From NCBI RefSeq assembly GCF_034351645.1, contig NZ_CP133782.1, positions 5,734,001 to 5,798,000 of the forward strand: a DNA stretch of 64,000 nt, read 5' to 3'. The stretch is from Pseudomonas sp. DC1.2 (GTDB lineage: Bacteria > Pseudomonadota > Gammaproteobacteria > Pseudomonadales > Pseudomonadaceae). Position 1 is the stretch's first letter. Each line of letters begins with the position of its first letter. A program made the position numbers and the translations under genes. The notes below the pieces were generated by a model that was not told where the DNA came from, did not search any database, and saw only the letters and a program-made list of their open reading frames with translations. Below, piece after piece: positions 15,190-23,206 of the stretch.

Positions 15190-16419
15190 TTAGCCAAAGA
15201 ACCAGTAGCAAATGAAGATCGCGCCGACGACGCCGGCAAACTCCGCCAACAACGCACACCCCACGGCATGTCGCGCCCGCTGGATGCCCGCTGCGCCGAA
15301 GTACACTGCCAGTACATAGAACGTTGTTTCCGTGCTGCCCTGAATCGTCGCCGCCACCAGCGCCGGGAAGCTGTCCACCCCGGAGGTCTTCATGGTCTCG
15401 ATCAGCATCGCCCTGGCGGCGCTGCCGGAGAACGGTTTGACCATCGCTGTGGGCAGGGCATCGACAAAGCGCGTGTCCCAACCGGCCCACTCCACCAGGT
15501 GCCGAATCCCGTCGAGGCCGAAGTCCAGCGCCCCGGAAGCCCGCAACACGCCGACTGCGCACAACATTGCCACCAGATACGGCAGCAAGTTTTTGGCCAC
15601 GTCGAAGCCTTCTTTGGCCCCTTCGACGAACGCTTCGTACACCTTCACTTTGCGCAGCGCGCCAATGATCAGGAACAGCATGATCAGCCCGAACAGTGTC
15701 AGGTTGCCGAGGATCGAGGACAGGCCGGCCAGCGCGGTCGCCGAGAGCGTTGCCAGCAGCGCCATGAAGCCACCGAGGGCTAAGGCGCCGGGAATCAGGT
15801 AGGCGAGCACCACCGGGTCCCAGATGCGCAGGCGTTGCATGAAGGCCACTGAGAGAAAGCCGACGATGGTCGAGCAACTGGTGGCCAGCAGGATCGGCAG
15901 AAACACCAACGTCGGGTCCGGCGCACCTTGCTGGGCGCGGTACATGAAAATCGTCACCGGCAGCAGGGTCAGGGACGAGGCGTTGAGCACCAGGAACAGG
16001 ATTTGCGCGTTGCTGGCGATGGTGGTGCTGGGATTGAGCTCTTGCAGCGCCTTCATGGCTTTCAAGCCAATCGGTGTGGCTGCGTTGTCCAGACCCAGGG
16101 CATTGGCGGCGAAGTTTAGGGTGATCAGGCCAATGGCCGGGTGCCCCGGCGGCACTTCCGGCATCAGCCGCAGGAACAGCGGCCCCAAGGCCTTGGCCAA
16201 CCAGTCCACGATCCCGGCTTTCTCGGCGATTCGCAGAAACCCGAGCCAGAGCGTGAGGGTGCCGAACAGCAGGACCATGACCTCGACCGACAACTTGGCC
16301 ATGGCGAAAATGCTTTCCACCATTGCCGCGAAGATCCCGGCGTTGCCACCGATCAGCCACTGCGCCAGCGCCGACACGGCGGCCACAATGAAGAAGCCAA
16401 GCCACAGCCCATTAAGCAT
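15190..16419 (-). CDS. SpmA-SpmB fusion, nucleoside recognition (Gate) domain membrane protein
   Basis: A 409-aa polytopic protein in which homologues of Bacillus SpmA (N-terminal half, LTLWLGFLRIAEKAGIVDWLAKALGP, NFAANALGLDNAATPIGLKAM) and SpmB (C-terminal half, from about residue 235, AFVEGAKEGFDVAKNLLPYLVAMLCAVG, STETTFYVLAVYFGAAG) are joined. In sporulators these affect spore core dehydration; in Pseudomonas the function is unknown and no sporulation occurs. Gate-domain proteins are thought to transport small solutes. GGGGGAT precedes the ATG. It is transcribed away from gltP after a strong terminator, so it is probably its own unit. Confidence 0.86.
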   Translation of the reverse strand: MLNGLWLGFFIVAAVSALAQWLIGGNAGIFAAMVESIFAMAKLSVEVMVLLFGTLTLWLGFLRIAEKAGIVDWLAKALGPLFLRLMPEVPPGHPAIGLITLNFAANALGLDNAATPIGLKAMKALQELNPSTTIASNAQILFLVLNASSLTLLPVTIFMYRAQQGAPDPTLVFLPILLATSCSTIVGFLSVAFMQRLRIWDPVVLAYLIPGALALGGFMALLATLSATALAGLSSILGNLTLFGLIMLFLIIGALRKVKVYEAFVEGAKEGFDVAKNLLPYLVAMLCAVGVLRASGALDFGLDGIRHLVEWAGWDTRFVDALPTAMVKPFSGSAARAMLIETMKTSGVDSFPALVAATIQGSTETTFYVLAVYFGAAGIQRARHAVGCALLAEFAGVVGAIFICYWFFG

Positions 16420-16469
16420 CAGTCAAATCCCCCGAAGAATGCGGCGAATGATAGCGGGGTAGCCAGAAA

Positions 16470-16503
16470 CGACAAACCCCGGATTTCTCCGGGGTTTGTT
16501 TTG
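16470..16503 (-). terminator. Bidirectional-looking intrinsic terminator downstream of gltP
   Basis: ACAAACCCCGGA pairs with TCCGGGGTTTGT around a 4-5 base loop, a stem of about 12 bp. T-rich tails follow in both directions. It lies 78 bases after the gltP stop and upstream of the spmAB-like gene, so its main job is to end gltP transcription. Confidence 0.85.
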
Positions 16504-16580
16504 GCGCTGCATCAGGTTTGTTGAACCCAATGCTATGGGCTCGCCTCAATGCATCTAACGCTGTCGCGCAGGGTCATGCA

Positions 16581-17912
16581 TCAGTTGCTGGAGGATTCAC
16601 CCGCCGGCAACTTAGTCTTGGTGCGCCAGTGCGGCAGCGAGTTCCAGTAGCGCTCGCCCTTGGCATCGTCGTACATGCCTTCCCAGCGAGAGATGACCAG
16701 CACCGCCAAGGCGTTGCCGATCACGTTGAGTGCGGTACGGGCCATGTCCATGATGCGGTCGACACCGGCAATAAACGCCAGGCCTTCCAGCGGAATGCCC
16801 ACGCTGCCCAAGGTCGCCAGCAGGACCACGAAGGACACGCCCGGTACGCCGGCGATGCCTTTGGAGGTGACCATCAGGGTCAGTACCAACAGCAACTGCT
16901 GGCTGATGGACAGGTCGATGCCGTAGAGCTGAGCAATGAAAATCGCCGCGATGCTTTGGTACAGCGTTGAACCGTCGAGGTTGAACGAGTAACCGGTCGG
17001 CACCACGAAGCTGCAAATGGCTTTCGGCGCGCCGTAGGCTTCCATCTTCTCAATTACGCGCGGCAGCACGGTTTCAGAGCTGGCGGTGGAGTAGGCCAGC
17101 ACCAGTTCATCCTTGAAGATGCGCATCAGCTTGATCACCGAGAAGCCAAACAGGCGAGCGATCAGGCCCAGCACCACGAAGGCGAAAAAGGCGATGGCGA
17201 AGTAAACCAGCAGCACCAGTTTGGCCAGTGGCAGCAGAGAGGCGAAGCCGAAGTTGGCCACGGTCACCGCGATCAGTGCGAAAACGCCGATAGGGGCGTA
17301 GTTCATGATCATGTGGGTGACTTTGAACATGCTTTCGGACACGCCCTGGAACATCTTCACCAGCGGTTCGCGCAGGTCCGATTGCAGGCTCGACAGACCG
17401 AGACCGAACAATACGGAGAAGAAGATGATCGGCAGCATCTCGCCGCGGGCCATGGCCGCGAAGATGTTTGACGGGATCAGGTTGAGGATGGTTTCGACGA
17501 ACGCGTGTTCATGCTGAACCTCGGCGGCGGTGGCCTGGTACTTGGAAATATCCACTGTACCCAAGGTGCTCAGGTCGATGCCGGTGCCCGGATGGAACAC
17601 GTTGGCCAGCACCAGACCCACCAAAATGGCGATGGTGGTGACGACTTCGAAGTAGACGATGGTCTTCAGACCGATGCGCCCGAGCTTTTTCGCGTCACCC
17701 ACGCCGGCGATGCCGACGATCAGCGAGGAGATCACGATCGGGATCACAATCATCTTGATCAGACGGATAAAGATATCGCCTGCTGGTTGCAGGACGTTGC
17801 TGATCCACCATGCTTTTTCGGCACTGAAATGGTTGAGCAGCGCACCGATTGCTATCCCCAATACCAGACCGATCAGGATCTGCCAGGCGAGGCTAAGCTT
17901 TGCCTTCTTCAT
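16581..17912 (-). CDS. gltP: Glutamate/aspartate:proton symporter (DAACS family)
   Basis: A 443-aa inner-membrane transporter taking up glutamate and aspartate with protons. Family hallmarks are the serine-rich loop AYSTASSETVLPRV near residue 275, SFVVPTGYSFNLDGSTLYQSIAAIF near 305 and GVPGVSFVVLLATLGSVGIP near 350, with DRIMDMARTALNVIGNALAV near 390. Eight membrane helices and two re-entrant loops fit. The ATG at 17912 has AAGGGT upstream and gives the normal MKKAKLSLAWQ beginning. It ends at a strong terminator. Its order next to the ivy/DUF1328/algB genes matches P. aeruginosa. Confidence 0.93.
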   Translation of the reverse strand: MKKAKLSLAWQILIGLVLGIAIGALLNHFSAEKAWWISNVLQPAGDIFIRLIKMIVIPIVISSLIVGIAGVGDAKKLGRIGLKTIVYFEVVTTIAILVGLVLANVFHPGTGIDLSTLGTVDISKYQATAAEVQHEHAFVETILNLIPSNIFAAMARGEMLPIIFFSVLFGLGLSSLQSDLREPLVKMFQGVSESMFKVTHMIMNYAPIGVFALIAVTVANFGFASLLPLAKLVLLVYFAIAFFAFVVLGLIARLFGFSVIKLMRIFKDELVLAYSTASSETVLPRVIEKMEAYGAPKAICSFVVPTGYSFNLDGSTLYQSIAAIFIAQLYGIDLSISQQLLLVLTLMVTSKGIAGVPGVSFVVLLATLGSVGIPLEGLAFIAGVDRIMDMARTALNVIGNALAVLVISRWEGMYDDAKGERYWNSLPHWRTKTKLPAGESSSN

Positions 17913-18610
17913 ATCGTTACCCTTACTTGCGTTTGACTCAGGCACATGCGCGAACTGGAACGCTCAGTGGCGGAAAAGTTTGTGCATCTGCCCCCGTATA
18001 AGGTGCCCCGAAGCGCGCAATTGCAGCTCTTCGGCAGGCGAAAAAAGGCGCAACTATTCCGACGCAAGCAACTGACGTCTAATGCCGTAAACGCCTACCC
18101 TATGCCGAATCGGCATGAGCCTTTTCAAATGAAACGGGTGTCTCAGCCGGTTCGAATACGACATTTCGGCAGGCAAAAGTGCCGTGAACCGGTCATTTGA
18201 GAGCGAATTTTTTGTTTACTGATCAGATGAATTGAAGTCGAAACTTAGGGAAAAGCCTACGTCTGAAGACTAAAAGTCTTTCAATTAAAGAAGGCGCTTT
18301 ATCGATATACGGTCACACATAGACGGGCTAAAAGGTTGGGCGGGGAATATGCAGCATAGCGCGATGAGCTGGATGCTCTAGATCAACGTTTTGCACGTTG
18401 AAGCTCTTCGCACGTTCGCCGAGCCGCTAGTGGGTCGGCGAACATGCGTCGCAGCTTTTTCCTGCCCCGGCCCTTGCGCAGGCACTCACTGTGCCCGTAG
18501 GTCACTCCGACCCTGAATCAGTCAGAACGTCCCAGCCCCTTGGTCATGCGCCTGCCTTCCTCAGGCGGCGCAATGGCAAGAAGCAATGCTGCCCCTTGCG
18601 TGTGACGAAC
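17913..18610. other. 698-base intergenic region between gltP and ivy with an orphan hairpin
   Basis: No convincing protein gene is visible; an 84-codon open frame at 17946-18200 has no signs of a real gene. Short palindromes occur at 18265-18280 (AAGACT-AAA-AGTCTT) and 18384-18400 (CAACGT/ACGTTG). A long hairpin with a T run at 18401-18461 suggests the end of a rightward transcript that begins somewhere in this region, which would be a non-coding RNA. The gltP promoter must be near 17930-18100. Confidence 0.5.
18401..18461 (+). terminator. Terminator-like long hairpin with T run, no known upstream gene
   Basis: The inner stem GTTCGCCGA / TCGGCGAAC (18414-18422 and 18435-18443) is perfect. 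It is extended by CGCA/TGCG across one mismatch and by AGCT/AGCT further out. TTTTT follows at 18456-18460, on the plus strand only. The nearest plus-strand gene upstream is over 3 kb away and the region between is gltP on the other strand, so this may end an unannotated small RNA. Confidence 0.5.
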
Positions 18611-19075
18611 TCAGTACCAGTTTGGATCTTTTTTCAGCTGTTCCATCAACAAGTCCTGCATACCCTGGTTGGGTTTGCCGAGGAAGCGATAAGTGGCATG
18701 TCGCGTGGGCGACTTATCAGCCGGTAGCCCCGTGGGTACTTCGACCAGCATGGCGTAGGCATCCTTCTTGTCGAAGCTGAACGCCACGATCAGGCGCTTG
18801 TTCAGGCAGGTCTGCTGTGTCTCGCACAGAGGTCCTACCAGGTATTTGTCGCCGTTTTCCTGCACGGCATTCATCTGGTCGGCGGCGCCGGAGAGGTTCA
18901 TTACCCACTCCGGCAGCCGCTCTTCCTTCTTGACGACGTTTGTCCAGGTTTGACGGTAATGCGGATCCGAGTTCAGCAATTCGCTGACACGGGCCTGCCC
19001 GTCATTGGCCGCCATCGCCATGGCACTACCGCCCAACAGCAGGGCGGCTGCCAGTGTCTTCAACCTCACGTTCAT
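18611..19075 (-). CDS. ivy: Inhibitor of vertebrate lysozyme (Ivy) family protein
   Basis: A 154-aa periplasmic protein with a signal peptide (KTLAAALLLGGSAMAMA). Ivy features are LPEWV near residue 57, the disulfide loop C-E-T-Q-Q-T-C near residues 85-91 that in Ivy plugs the lysozyme active site (normally C-K-P-H-D-C), and the following strand RLIVAFSFDKKDAYAMLVE. It protects peptidoglycan from host or environmental lysozymes, or inhibits the cell's own lytic transglycosylases. The loop here is one residue longer and lacks the usual histidine, so inhibition may be altered. It starts two bases after the DUF1328 gene and is likely cotranscribed with it. Confidence 0.82.
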   Translation of the reverse strand: MNVRLKTLAAALLLGGSAMAMAANDGQARVSELLNSDPHYRQTWTNVVKKEERLPEWVMNLSGAADQMNAVQENGDKYLVGPLCETQQTCLNKRLIVAFSFDKKDAYAMLVEVPTGLPADKSPTRHATYRFLGKPNQGMQDLLMEQLKKDPNWY

Positions 19076-19077
19076 GG

Positions 19078-19266
<189 letters not shown>

Positions 19267-19324
19267 TTAGAGGGGTGACGTGTGGTGCCTGTCCCGGCGC
19301 ACTGAGCGCGCCAAGTTCGTTTGC

Positions 19325-19612
19325 TTAAAATACCCAACGTTCCTGACGTGGCATCTCTTCCACAGGCTGGGCCTGGTCGACGTCCATCATTCGCAACGGT
19401 GTGCTGTCGGCCGGTTTACTGCTGACGGCGCTGAAGTGGGTTTGGCTCGGGTGCTGAATCGACAGGCGCGGCGCTTCGGTCTGCTGGCTCTGCTCCCAGC
19501 GTGCGAACTGCTGACCGCCGATCAATGTGATCAAGAGGGCGAGTACAGCAAACAGGCCTTGCTGGATGTGCATTGGCGAGATACGCAATTGGGCGGCACG
19601 TTGACGATTCAT
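19325..19612 (-). CDS. Hypothetical membrane-anchored protein
   Basis: A 95-aa protein with a cytoplasmic basic start (MNRQRAAQLRISPM), one membrane helix at about residues 17-34 (GLFAVLALLITLIGGQQFA) and a periplasmic Ser/Pro/Gln-rich tail ending EEMPRQERWVF. I do not recognise the family. A GGAGGAG ribosome site sits ten bases before the ATG, and codon use is like that of neighbouring genes, so it is probably real. It lies upstream of the DUF1328-ivy pair on the same strand, with a GGCGC/GCGCC hairpin in the gap. Confidence 0.6.
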   Translation of the reverse strand: MNRQRAAQLRISPMHIQQGLFAVLALLITLIGGQQFARWEQSQQTEAPRLSIQHPSQTHFSAVSSKPADSTPLRMMDVDQAQPVEEMPRQERWVF

Positions 19613-19779
19613 CCTGAAGCTCCTCCCACACTGGTGGTGTCTGGTTAAGGGCCTTCGTATTTACTTAAATGCCCTGACATAACCAGACTATTGCAGCCTG
19701 CATGCCAGTTTTTATTTAAGAAAATATTCAATTAAATCAGTGTGTTGTGATTAATATTGAAAATGCTTGAGACGCATCC

Positions 19780-19818
19780 TGCACGATGGCGCGCTGATCG
19801 TCGTGCGTAATGCACGAT
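19780..19818 (+). promoter_or_regulatory. Mutually exclusive hairpins in the algB leader
   Basis: TGCACGA at 19780-19786 can pair with TCGTGCG at 19801-19807. The same TCGTGC can instead pair with GCACGA at 19812-19817. The two structures cannot coexist, the format of a switch, though it could equally be a pair of binding sites for a dimeric regulator. It lies about 240 bases upstream of algB. Confidence 0.4.
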
Positions 19819-19865
19819 AGTTGCGTAGGAATTTTCATTTTTTTTGAATTGAGAGGAGGGTGCAG

Positions 19866-19943
19866 ATGTCAGACATTCGTGCAGATAATCGCCTGCAGGC
19901 TGGATTTTTTGTAAAAAACCAAATAAATCAGGCTGTTAGCTAG
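19866..19943 (+). CDS. Possible 25-aa small protein in the algB leader
   Basis: An ATG five bases after GAGGAGGG opens 25 codons, MSDIRADNRLQAGFFVKNQI then NQAVS, and stops 111 bases before algB. The ribosome site is stronger than that of algB itself. It is rich in polar residues and has no membrane helix. I know no homologue; it may be a leader peptide or a small protein, or chance. Confidence 0.4.
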   Translation: MSDIRADNRLQAGFFVKNQINQAVS

Positions 19944-20054
19944 AGTGCGAGCACATAGCTACCCTGCTATGGTTGGAATGGATCAGAATCAACCATGCAA
20001 CTTGCCCGATTTTTCCGGGACTAACGAAGATTAATGATTAAGGAGCGTAGGAAA

Positions 20055-21401
20055 ATGGAATCAGCCACTGAGCACCAAGGCCGCATTCTGCTGGTGGACG
20101 ACGAATCCGCCATCCTGCGAACGTTCCGCTATTGCCTGGAAGATGAAGGCTACGCCGTCGCCACTGCCAACAGCGCGGCACAGGCTGATGCTTTATTGCA
20201 GCGCCAGGTGTTCGATCTGTGCTTCCTCGATTTGCGCCTGGGTGAGGACAATGGCCTGGATGTGTTGGCGCAGATGCGTATTCAAGCGCCCTGGATGCGT
20301 GTGGTCATCGTGACCGCGCATTCGGCCGTAGACACTGCGGTCGATGCAATTCAGGCGGGCGCCGCTGACTATCTGGTCAAGCCTTGCAGCCCCGATCAAC
20401 TGCGTCTCGCCACCGCCAAGCAATTGGAGGTGCGCCAGCTCTCCGCTCGGCTGGAGGCGCTGGAAGGTGAAGTGCGTAAAACCAAGGATGGCCTGGACTC
20501 TCATAGCCCGGCCATGAAGGTGGTGCTCGAAACGGCTCGCCAAGTGGCGGGCACCGACGCCAACATCCTGATTCTCGGTGAGTCCGGGACGGGTAAAGGC
20601 GAGTTGGCCCGGGCTATCCATGGTTGGAGCAAGCGTGAGAAAAAATCCTGCGTCACCATCAATTGCCCGTCACTGACCGCAGAACTGATGGAGAGCGAGC
20701 TATTCGGCCACAGCCGAGGGGCGTTTACCGGTGCCAGCGAAAGCACGTTGGGGCGCGTCAATCAAGCAGATGGCGGGACGCTATTTCTCGATGAAATCGG
20801 CGATTTTCCCCTCACATTGCAGCCAAAGTTGCTGCGTTTCATTCAGGACAAAGAATATGAGCGCGTGGGCGATCCGGTCACCCGGCGTGCCGACGTGCGC
20901 ATCCTTGCGGCCACCAACCTCAACCTTGAAGACATGGTCCGTGACGGGCGTTTCCGTGAAGACCTGCTTTATCGCCTGAACGTCATCACCCTGCACCTGC
21001 CACCGTTGCGCGAACGCAGCGAAGACATCTTGAACCTGGCAGACCGGTTTCTGGCGCGCTTCGTCAAGGAATATGCGCGTCCGGCCCGGGGTTTCAGCGA
21101 TGAGGCCCGCGAAGCATTGCTCAGCTATCGCTGGCCGGGCAATATTCGCGAGCTGCGCAACGTGGTGGAGCGGGCGAGCATTATCTGTCCGCAGGAACGG
21201 GTCGAGATCATCCATTTGGGGATGGCTGAACAACCAGTCAATAACGCGCCGCGGGTGGGCGCCGCACTGAGCCTGGATGAGCTGGAAAAGGCTCATATCG
21301 GTGCTGTATTGGCGACGGCCGGAACCCTGGACCAAGCGGCCAAGACCTTGGGTATCGATGCTTCCACGCTTTACCGCAAGCGCAAGCAGTACAACTTGTG
21401 A
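20055..21401 (+). CDS. algB: Two-component response regulator AlgB (NtrC family)
   Basis: A 448-aa regulator that activates alginate synthesis from algD and influences virulence genes in P. aeruginosa. The receiver domain (residues 1-125) has the phospho-acceptor D59 in LCFLDLRLGEDNG and K in LVKPCSP. The sigma-54-type AAA domain follows, with Walker A GESGTGKGELA, the GAFTGA loop (RGAFTGASEST) and Walker B-type GGTLFLDEIGDFP. A Fis-type helix-turn-helix ends the protein (LDQAAKTLGIDASTLYRKRKQY). The ATG at 20055 has AAGGAG upstream and gives the known MESATE start. kinB follows 10 bases later. It matches my memory of PAO1 AlgB almost throughout. Confidence 0.96.
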   Translation: MESATEHQGRILLVDDESAILRTFRYCLEDEGYAVATANSAAQADALLQRQVFDLCFLDLRLGEDNGLDVLAQMRIQAPWMRVVIVTAHSAVDTAVDAIQAGAADYLVKPCSPDQLRLATAKQLEVRQLSARLEALEGEVRKTKDGLDSHSPAMKVVLETARQVAGTDANILILGESGTGKGELARAIHGWSKREKKSCVTINCPSLTAELMESELFGHSRGAFTGASESTLGRVNQADGGTLFLDEIGDFPLTLQPKLLRFIQDKEYERVGDPVTRRADVRILAATNLNLEDMVRDGRFREDLLYRLNVITLHLPPLRERSEDILNLADRFLARFVKEYARPARGFSDEAREALLSYRWPGNIRELRNVVERASIICPQERVEIIHLGMAEQPVNNAPRVGAALSLDELEKAHIGAVLATAGTLDQAAKTLGIDASTLYRKRKQYNL

Positions 21402-21411
21402 GCGGGATCCG

Positions 21412-23202
21412 ATGAAACTGGCGATGAAGTTGCGTACCCGGCTGTTCTTGAGCATTTCGGCACTGATCACTGTAGCGCTGCTCGGGCTATTGCTCGGGCT
21501 GGTCAGTGTGATGCAGATGGCCGGGAGTCAGGAAACGCTGATCCGCAGTAACTTCGTCACCCTCGAGCTGGGGCTCAAGCTGCGCCAGACTTTGGGCGAT
21601 CAGTTGATCATCATGCTCAACGATAAGCCCGATCCCTCCGCATTCGCCGCGTCACGACAGCGCTACTTGCAAGTGCTTGACGAGGGCATTGCCCATGAGC
21701 ACGCAACGCAGGCCTCGACGTATGGGTTCAGCCAGGCGAAGACTGACTACCTAATCTTTCTTCAGGCTCTGGATCAGTCACGTGGCCCGAACCATCTGCT
21801 GAGTGGCAACGATGACCTCAAGGAAAAATTCAATACGCTGCGCAATGGCCTGATTGCCGAACACAAGCGAGCGCTGGACGATATCAATGAGACTCAGCGC
21901 AAGGCGCGTGACCGGGCGCTGCTGGTAGCGGGTCTGTTGGGGTTTGTCGGGCTGGCAGTGCTGATTATTGGTTTTATCACCGCCCATGCCATTGCGCGTC
22001 GTTTTGGCGCGCCGATCGAGGCGCTCGCCCAGGCGGCGGACAACATTGGTCAGGGGAATTTCGAGGTAACCCTACCGATTTCATCGGCGGCGGAAATGAA
22101 TCAGTTGACCCGGCGTTTCGGGATCATGGCCGAGGCCTTGCGTGAGCACCAGGCCACCAACGTCGACGAGCTTATGGCCGGTCAGCAGCGTTTGCAGGCG
22201 GTGCTCGACAGCATCGACGATGGCTTGCTGATGATCGACCGCGAAGGTCATCTGGAACACCTCAACCCTGTCGCTCAGCGGCAATTGGGTTGGGACTCTG
22301 ATCGGCGTGGCGTAGGGCTGGGTACAGCGCTTGAGCGTCCAGAGCTGGATGACCAACTGCAACTGGTGCTACGTGGCGGTACGTTGGAACGCGCGCCGGA
22401 CGATTTGAGCATCGAGATCGATGGCGAGTCCCGGTTACTGACCTATAGCCTGACGCCGGTCAGCCATACGCAGGGGCATATTGTCGGCGCGGTCATGGTG
22501 TTGCACGACGTGACGGAGCAGCGCGCCTTCGAGCGGGTGCGCAGCGAGTTTGTGTTGCGTGCCTCCCACGAGTTGCGCACGCCGGTTACGGGGATGCACA
22601 TGGCGTTTGGCTTGTTTCGCGAACGGGCGAGTTTTCCAGAAGAGTCGCGCGAAGCCGATTTGCTGGACACGGTCAATGAAGAGATGCAGCGGTTGATGCA
22701 ACTGATCAACGACTTGCTGAACTTCTCTCGCTACCAAAATGGCTTGCAGAAACTTGTCCTGGCGCCGTGTTCCATCGAAGACCTGTTGACGCACGCCCAA
22801 AGCCGTTTCGCTGGTCCGGCTGCCGAGAAAGGGGTCGACCTGCTACTGGAAGTGCAGGGGCCGTTACCGCGATTGCAGGCGGATCAGGCGCAGTTGGATC
22901 GAGTGCTTGATAACCTGATCGACAATGCGCTTCGCCACACGGCCCGAGACGGGCAGATTCGGTTGCAGGCTCGGCGCCACGGAGAGCGTGTGATTATCAG
23001 CGTCGAAGATAACGGCGAAGGCATTGCCTATGGCCAGCAGGGACGCATTTTCGAGCCGTTTGTGCAGGTCGGCCGCAAGAAGGGTGGCGCGGGGCTGGGC
23101 TTGGCGCTGTGCAAAGAGATCGTGCAATTGCATGGCGGACGAATGGGCGTCTATTCACGACCGGGGCAGGGCACTCAGTTTTACATGGCGCTGGCGGTTT
23201 AA
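21412..23202 (+). CDS. kinB: Sensor histidine kinase KinB
   Basis: A 596-aa inner-membrane sensor that phosphorylates and dephosphorylates AlgB. Order: membrane helix (about 12-34), periplasmic sensor (about 35-165), second helix (about 168-192), HAMP domain, a PAS domain (about 255-370), the dimerisation/phospho-acceptor box with H386 (FVLRASHELRTPVTGM) and an ATPase domain with N box NLIDNALRHTA and G boxes DNGEGI and KGGAGLGLALCKEI. The ATG at 21412 gives MKLAMKLRTRLFLS, as in P. aeruginosa. Its stop is four bases from the end of the convergent EAL gene. In P. aeruginosa, loss of KinB increases alginate through AlgW proteolysis. Confidence 0.95.
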   Translation: MKLAMKLRTRLFLSISALITVALLGLLLGLVSVMQMAGSQETLIRSNFVTLELGLKLRQTLGDQLIIMLNDKPDPSAFAASRQRYLQVLDEGIAHEHATQASTYGFSQAKTDYLIFLQALDQSRGPNHLLSGNDDLKEKFNTLRNGLIAEHKRALDDINETQRKARDRALLVAGLLGFVGLAVLIIGFITAHAIARRFGAPIEALAQAADNIGQGNFEVTLPISSAAEMNQLTRRFGIMAEALREHQATNVDELMAGQQRLQAVLDSIDDGLLMIDREGHLEHLNPVAQRQLGWDSDRRGVGLGTALERPELDDQLQLVLRGGTLERAPDDLSIEIDGESRLLTYSLTPVSHTQGHIVGAVMVLHDVTEQRAFERVRSEFVLRASHELRTPVTGMHMAFGLFRERASFPEESREADLLDTVNEEMQRLMQLINDLLNFSRYQNGLQKLVLAPCSIEDLLTHAQSRFAGPAAEKGVDLLLEVQGPLPRLQADQAQLDRVLDNLIDNALRHTARDGQIRLQARRHGERVIISVEDNGEGIAYGQQGRIFEPFVQVGRKKGGAGLGLALCKEIVQLHGGRMGVYSRPGQGTQFYMALAV

Positions 23203-23206
23203 CTGT

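Larger units (their letters stand above)
19613..20054. other. 442-base AT-rich leader region of algB
   Basis: This region is clearly richer in A and T than its surroundings. It contains two overlapping hairpins (19780-19818), a short ORF with a strong ribosome site (19866-19943), and the algB ribosome site. I found no convincing AlgU promoter here. IHF-type AT-rich tracts (around 19715-19765) are present, but the consensus is too loose to call. Confidence 0.55.

Noticed and set aside
17946..18200. An 84-codon open frame upstream of gltP on the plus strand
   Set aside because: Its translation is strongly basic, with no domain-like pattern and no ribosome site, and it lies in a region that must contain the gltP promoter.
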